Positions 59,894 to 64,000 of a stretch of 64,000 bases of DNA are shown here, piece after piece. The notes beneath the pieces are model-generated. The model worked only from the letters and a program-made list of their open reading frames with translations, was not told the origin of the DNA and did no database searches. Made by a program: the position numbers and the translations under genes. Position 1 is the stretch's first letter. Every line of letters starts with the position of its first letter. Source of the DNA: Gemmiger gallinarum (lineage in GTDB: Bacteria > Bacillota > Clostridia > Oscillospirales > Ruminococcaceae); NCBI RefSeq assembly GCF_014982805.1, contig NZ_JADCKC010000002.1, positions 62,001-126,000 on the forward strand, in the 5' to 3' direction.

Positions 59894-61933
59894 TCAGTCG
59901 TCCAGATCGAAGTCTCCCGGAAGCAGAAGTTCCAGAGAGGCCGACGGATCGGCCACCAGCCGTTTGGACTGGTTGAGGATGGCCCGTTCCAGCACATTGC
60001 GCGCCATGCGGCCGTTGCCGTTGTGGGCGGCATCCTCCCCCTGCTTGCGGTCGAAGTAGGCCTTGAGGGGAGCCTCACAGGCGGTATCCAGCTTGTAGCC
60101 CTTGCCGTCCGCCAGGGAGAGGGTGATTTTCCACAGCTCCTCCCCGGTGTAATCGGGGAACTCAATACGGTTGGGGAAGCGGCTTTCCAGGCCGGAATTG
60201 GCCGTCAGGAACTGCTCCATCTCCCGGGTGTATCCGGCCAGAATGACCACCAGCTCATCCCGGTGATCCTCGATGCCCTTGACCAGGGTGTCGATGGCCT
60301 CCAGCCCGAAGCTGTCGTCCCGGCCGCGGTAGAGGCTGTATGCCTCATCAATGAACAGCACACCGCCCAGAGCGCTGCGGATGACCTGATTGGTCAGGGG
60401 CGCCGTGTGGCCCACATAGCGCCCCACCAGATCGGCCCGGGTGACCTCCACCAGCTGGCCGCCCCCCAAGGCGCCGATGGCCTTGAGGTACTTGGCCAGG
60501 ATGCGGGCAATGGTGGTCTTGCCGGTACCGGGGTTGCCGGTGAAGATCATGTGCATATTGACGGTAGCGGCGGTCAGGCCCTGGGCCTTGCGGCGCTGCT
60601 GGGCCTGGACGTTCTTGGCAATGTCCCGCACAAAGGTCTTGACCGTGTCCAGTCCCACAATAGCGTCCAGCTCCGCCTCCACGGCGGCCACGTCGCCGCG
60701 GTACTGCTGGGGCAGCAGACCGAACAGGTCGAAGGTTTTCCCCTCCCCCACCGCAGCGGCAAGGCGGCCTTCCGCCGTGCTCAGGCGGACCTGCGTGCCG
60801 GCACGGATGGGTTCCTCGTGGTCGAGGACATACTCTACAAGGGCGCGGTAGGCGTTGTCGGCATATTCCTGAATGGCTTCAATGCCCCTGGCCTTGCCGT
60901 ACTGGGCCGCCAGCAGATCCCGGACGCTGCTGTCCATGGAGAGGTTCAGCCCGCACTGGGCACGGACCTTCTGAGCCAGGGCGTTGAGTTCCCGGGCGGC
61001 AATGGCGTTGAGGCTCTCGGGGGTGAAGGGCTGGGTGCGGCAGATATCCCCGGACAAGGCATCCACAAACCGTGCGCCGAAGCGCTCGGCCAGAGCCTCA
61101 GGGCCCTTGTTGGAGAAAAAGACAAAGTATTTTCCGCCGGCCTCCAGCTCGCCTACAGCACCCGGCGCCAGGGCAGTGCCCACATCCACCAGAATTCCCC
61201 GCTGCAGCACATAGCGGCTGGAAAGGGCCAGAGTGCCGTCGATGGCCAGGGCGGCCAGCATGTTCAGATAGGCCGAGGCACAGCTCTCGTAATGGTCAAA
61301 GGCAAGGATCTCCGCCTTGGACTGTAAAGCCGCATACAGGTCCTGCAAAAACAGTTTTTCCTGGGCAGGTCCCGGATAGAGAGACAGGTCCATGGTCTCA
61401 ATGCGGGCGCTGTGCAGAAGTCCCCGGGCAGCCATCTCCTCGGCCACGCAGCGGAGGGTGTAGTGCCGCCCGGTGCCCTCGGCGCCGCACAGAAGCATAA
61501 GGCTGCGCACATGGGCCGAATCCTCCGGGGTGCCCATCACAAAGGGACGGCGGAAAGCCTTGACCAGGGCCCCCACAAAGGCGTCCTGTCCCAGCACCCG
61601 GGTACGCACTTTATCCGCCAGCCCGGTGAAGTCTCCCTTTTTGGCCGGAGCCGCCGGGGCAGATTTGCGGGCCGGGACCTCATCCAGCAGGCCGTCCCTG
61701 CGAAGGGAACGGGTCAGCTCGCTGCTCATGCGGCGGACGTTTTCCGCCGTGGCACCGGCAGCCCGCTCCACGGCGGCGGTGGGATCACTGCGGGAGGTCG
61801 CGGTGAGCCGTTCCAGCTCCCGCTGCATCTCCTCCACGCTGCGGGCCGCCTCCTCGGCATCCCGCCGGCTGCCTGCACGGGTCGAGCCCATCAGGCCCCG
61901 CACCCAGGCATCGTATTGTTCCTCAATGCTCAT
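59894..61933 (-). CDS. Two-domain AAA+ ATPase (CbbX/SpoVK type)
   Basis: 679 residues. A helical N-terminal region (1-115) precedes a first AAA+ module (about 115-330) whose Walker A is degenerate: GAEGTGRHYTL has Arg-His where Lys-Ser/Thr is needed. The second module (about 430-650) is a full CbbX/SpoVK-type ATPase: GNPGTGKTTIARILAKYL, Walker B GVLFIDEAYSLYRG, and the arginine-finger region LESRFPNRIEF. Such hexamers remodel a protein partner by threading its tail. It overlaps the Cys-tail protein gene by 11 bases and ends the operon. Confidence 0.9.
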   Translation of the reverse strand: MSIEEQYDAWVRGLMGSTRAGSRRDAEEAARSVEEMQRELERLTATSRSDPTAAVERAAGATAENVRRMSSELTRSLRRDGLLDEVPARKSAPAAPAKKGDFTGLADKVRTRVLGQDAFVGALVKAFRRPFVMGTPEDSAHVRSLMLLCGAEGTGRHYTLRCVAEEMAARGLLHSARIETMDLSLYPGPAQEKLFLQDLYAALQSKAEILAFDHYESCASAYLNMLAALAIDGTLALSSRYVLQRGILVDVGTALAPGAVGELEAGGKYFVFFSNKGPEALAERFGARFVDALSGDICRTQPFTPESLNAIAARELNALAQKVRAQCGLNLSMDSSVRDLLAAQYGKARGIEAIQEYADNAYRALVEYVLDHEEPIRAGTQVRLSTAEGRLAAAVGEGKTFDLFGLLPQQYRGDVAAVEAELDAIVGLDTVKTFVRDIAKNVQAQQRRKAQGLTAATVNMHMIFTGNPGTGKTTIARILAKYLKAIGALGGGQLVEVTRADLVGRYVGHTAPLTNQVIRSALGGVLFIDEAYSLYRGRDDSFGLEAIDTLVKGIEDHRDELVVILAGYTREMEQFLTANSGLESRFPNRIEFPDYTGEELWKITLSLADGKGYKLDTACEAPLKAYFDRKQGEDAAHNGNGRMARNVLERAILNQSKRLVADPSASLELLLPGDFDLDD

Positions 61934-63068
61934 TGTCGTACTCCTTGGCGGGCAATGCCGATTTGGGCAGCCGGATACGATAGAAATTCTTCACGCTGCA
62001 TCCCGCACGGCCGCCGCCCGCACAGGCGCAGGCACAGGCACAGGAAACGCAGGCACAGGCGCAGACGCATCCGCTGTGGTGGCTGGTGTCGGAACGTCCG
62101 GCACCGCCGCCCCGGGTGGAACCTCCCCCTGCCTGGAAACCGGCAGGCGGGTCCACCGCATGATAGCCCGCCGGCGGCGGTGCGCCCCGCCGCATGCGGA
62201 TGGTATGCAGGTTGTTGGAATACCAGATCCAGGCTGCGGCGTCGTCCACCCCCATGCCGCCGTGCCAGCGGGGGGTACGGGCGCTCAGCGCAAAGACGAT
62301 AAGCAGCACGACCATCAGGGTGACCACTGTTGCCGCCACTCCTTCGGCGGAGTCGTCCTCCTGGTAAGTGTTTTCCACAGAAGCGGCGGCCATATCCTCG
62401 GAGGTTTTCTCGTTCTCCTCGGTATATCCCTCCGCCGTCACGATAGGCACCGTCACATTGACGTTGACCCGCTCCCCGTGCCCCAGCGGGCCGAACTCCC
62501 AGGTCAGATAGTCGCCGTCGGTGCCGGTGTTGTCGGCCAGAAAGCCGTCGTAATTGCGCCAGCGCACTGTCAGGCTCTGCACGCAGATCTCATCAAACCA
62601 GCCCGGCGTAAAGGAAAAGCTGGCGGTGTTGTCGTCGTTCATGGTGAACAGATGGCTCTGGTGCACCTTGAAGGCAAATTCCACCCGGCTCTGACCGCCG
62701 TTGGCCGCGGCCACGTCGGGGGCATAGTATTTGTCATGGAAGGTCACCTTGGCATAGCTGCCGTTCTCGGTGATCAGGGAGACATCCGCCACCGTATCCG
62801 GGGTCAGAATCTCGATCTCATCGGCATAGCTGTTGGCCAGGCCGATGTTGACCCAGGACAGATAATCGCCGGAGCCGCCTCCCACCACCTGCCAGTCGAT
62901 CTGATAGGTAATGTCCGCGCTGCCGTCCTGCCGGGGGTCTACCGTGATGACGTAGCTCTGGATCTCATCGTAGTCGCCGGAATCGGCCGACACCGCGGGC
63001 ACACACAGCACAGCCAGCATCAGCGCCGCCAGCAGGCAGGCCAGACGGTGCAGGGGTATGGTTTTCAT
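61923..63068 (-). CDS. DUF2207-like membrane protein with Cys-Ala repeat tail (putative radical SAM substrate)
   Basis: 381 residues. Signal peptide (1-28, VPAVSA), outer beta-rich domain (about 29-235) like DUF2207 (SYVITVDPRQDGSADITYQI), one TM (about 243-262), then a cytoplasmic tail of 120 residues. The tail has Gly-rich GGGSTRGGGAGRSD and a run with nine Cys at 334, 336, 338, 340, 343, 345, 347, 349 and 357, mostly alternating with Ala, then GGGRAGCSVKNFY. Hardly any other Cys occurs. Start ATG 63068 overlaps the radical SAM stop by four bases. The tail is the likely target of that enzyme; this is inference. Confidence 0.8.
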   Translation of the reverse strand: MKTIPLHRLACLLAALMLAVLCVPAVSADSGDYDEIQSYVITVDPRQDGSADITYQIDWQVVGGGSGDYLSWVNIGLANSYADEIEILTPDTVADVSLITENGSYAKVTFHDKYYAPDVAAANGGQSRVEFAFKVHQSHLFTMNDDNTASFSFTPGWFDEICVQSLTVRWRNYDGFLADNTGTDGDYLTWEFGPLGHGERVNVNVTVPIVTAEGYTEENEKTSEDMAAASVENTYQEDDSAEGVAATVVTLMVVLLIVFALSARTPRWHGGMGVDDAAAWIWYSNNLHTIRMRRGAPPPAGYHAVDPPAGFQAGGGSTRGGGAGRSDTSHHSGCVCACACVSCACACACAGGGRAGCSVKNFYRIRLPKSALPAKEYDNEH

Positions 63069-64000
63069 GCTTCCTCCTTTTGCCGGCGGGGATCGCCCAG
63101 CTGGCAGATGTGTTCCATCCGTGCGCTGACCCGCCGGATCCGGCGGCAGGCAGGGGCATTCCAGATCTTGTTCCAGGGATCGTGCAGGATATTGCCCAGC
63201 CCCGGCCCTGAGAGCCAGCTCTGGCAGGGCAGAACGGTGCCGTCGGGGGCAACCGCCATATTGGACAGGCAGGCGCCGCAGCTGGGGATCAGGCCATATC
63301 CCAGGCCGCGCAGGGTTTCCTCCGGCAGCCAGCCCGGGCTGGTAAAGTCGATCTCCATCCCGCTTTGCACAGCGTATTCCATGGCTTCCCGCAGGGTATT
63401 GGTGAGCTGTTCGGTGCTCAGGCGGGTGGTGCGGCTCTGCTCGGTGGTGGCGCCGCCCGCGGGGATCAGGCCGCTGCAGGTGGCATAGCGGACGCCCAGC
63501 CCGTGGACGAATTCCAGCGTTTTGCAGTAATCTGCATTTTTGCTGCACAGCGGCGTGTTGATGCTCACATTGAGCCCCGCCTCCAGCGCATTGCGGATAC
63601 CGCTGACCGTGTCCTCAAACCCGGGAGCTCCCACAAGTTCATTGTGTACCGATGCGTCCCAGGAATACAGGGTAATCTGTACCGCGTCCAGGCTGGCCTC
63701 ACTGAGTTCCCGGCACATAGGGGTGGTGAGCAGCCGTCCGTTGGTGTTGAGGCGGGTCACAAACCACTGGGCCGCTTTCACCAGCTTGACCAGATCGTTG
63801 CGCATGGTGGGCTCACCGCCGGTAAAGGTAAGCTGCGGAATGCCGGCAGCCCGACATTTCTGGATGATTGCCAGCCACTGGTCGGTATCCAGCTCGGCAC
63901 TGGCGCCGTAAGGCTGGTTGGCCGCGTAGCAGTGCAGGCATTTCTGATTGCACTGCCAGGCGCCGTCCTTCTGCATGGAACTGATCATCAGGTCCATGCG
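63065..64000 (-). CDS. Radical SAM/SPASM protein (5' end beyond the window)
   Basis: At least 311 residues visible; the frame is open to the edge. The iron-sulfur/SAM motif CNQKCLHC (CxxxCxxC) is near the visible start, GGEPT is the next SAM motif, followed by the barrel (RLNTNGRLLT, VQITLYSWD). At the C-terminus a SPASM-type cysteine set appears: CGACLSNMAVAPDGTVLPC. SPASM enzymes usually modify peptides, often forming thioether or other bonds at Cys. The four-base overlap with the gene for a protein with a Cys-repeat tail points to that tail as substrate. Confidence 0.9.
   Translation of the reverse strand, partial: RMDLMISSMQKDGAWQCNQKCLHCYAANQPYGASAELDTDQWLAIIQKCRAAGIPQLTFTGGEPTMRNDLVKLVKAAQWFVTRLNTNGRLLTTPMCRELSEASLDAVQITLYSWDASVHNELVGAPGFEDTVSGIRNALEAGLNVSINTPLCSKNADYCKTLEFVHGLGVRYATCSGLIPAGGATTEQSRTTRLSTEQLTNTLREAMEYAVQSGMEIDFTSPGWLPEETLRGLGYGLIPSCGACLSNMAVAPDGTVLPCQSWLSGPGLGNILHDPWNKIWNAPACRRIRRVSARMEHICQLGDPRRQKEEA

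Noticed and set aside
61998-62071. CRISPR or satellite repeat
   Set aside because: The repetition is explained by alternating Cys and Ala codons within a reading frame; there are no spacers.

Overview
The window is about 60% GC, gene-dense chromosomal DNA of an anaerobic, butyrate-forming Firmicute. Taken together, the thl-crt-hbd-bcd-etfBA operon, the ptb-buk pair, the PTS trehalose system, the SpoIIQ-like peptidase and the GC content suggest the Oscillospiraceae/Ruminococcaceae (a Subdoligranulum/Gemmiger-like gut bacterium). That placement is inference; no rRNA or other marker is present. I see no insertion sequence, prophage, CRISPR array, rRNA or tRNA.

Layout. 0-4.1 kb: pyrimidine operon pyrC-pyrF-pyrK-pyrD (minus) behind a strong promoter and a leader that encodes a 28-residue peptide ending directly on an intrinsic terminator, as in enteric pyrBI attenuation. 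4.2-6.8 kb: two-component system and a flavin-binding protein. 6.9-12.3 kb: TauE/SafE permease, HAD phosphatase, gamma-carbonic anhydrase-like protein, Lrp regulator, zinc-ribbon protein, a GT2 enzyme and TspO. 12.3-14.2 kb: ECF sigma factor, zinc anti-sigma and a third membrane protein, all overlapping. 14.3-22.5 kb: surface-glycan operon with a LegB-like dehydratase, a DUF2142 protein and two tandem copies of a GT-C-like membrane enzyme plus small anchored partner. 22.7-30.4 kb: DegV protein, the treR-treP-treC trehalose module with operators inside both promoters, an XRE/DUF3169 pair behind three 20-bp inverted repeats, and a KDG kinase. 30.4-37.5 kb: polysaccharide export operon (RfbC, ABC-2 permease and ATPase, two double-domain GT2 enzymes, membrane protein). 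37.8-39.3 kb: 5-formyl-THF cyclo-ligase and a lipoprotein. 39.5-46.2 kb: butyryl-CoA operon and coaD. 46.9-49.0 kb: ptb-buk. 49.0-50.6 kb: a PadR/small membrane protein/secreted protein set. 50.6-59.8 kb: secreted protein, M23 peptidase, YitT protein, an 1,097-residue surface protein, and an LCP protein with an unusual esterase-like C-terminal half.

The right end (59.9-64.0 kb, minus) is the most unusual part. Three overlapping genes encode a radical SAM/SPASM enzyme (cut by the window edge), a membrane protein whose cytoplasmic tail is a run of alternating Cys-Ala, and a large AAA+ ATPase. I read this as a candidate post-translational modification system with a membrane-anchored substrate.

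Metabolically, acetyl-CoA goes through Thl, Hbd, Crt and Bcd-EtfAB to butyryl-CoA, and Ptb and Buk convert that to butyrate with ATP formation. Trehalose and ketodeoxygluconate feed glycolysis. Two operons build the cell-surface glycans.
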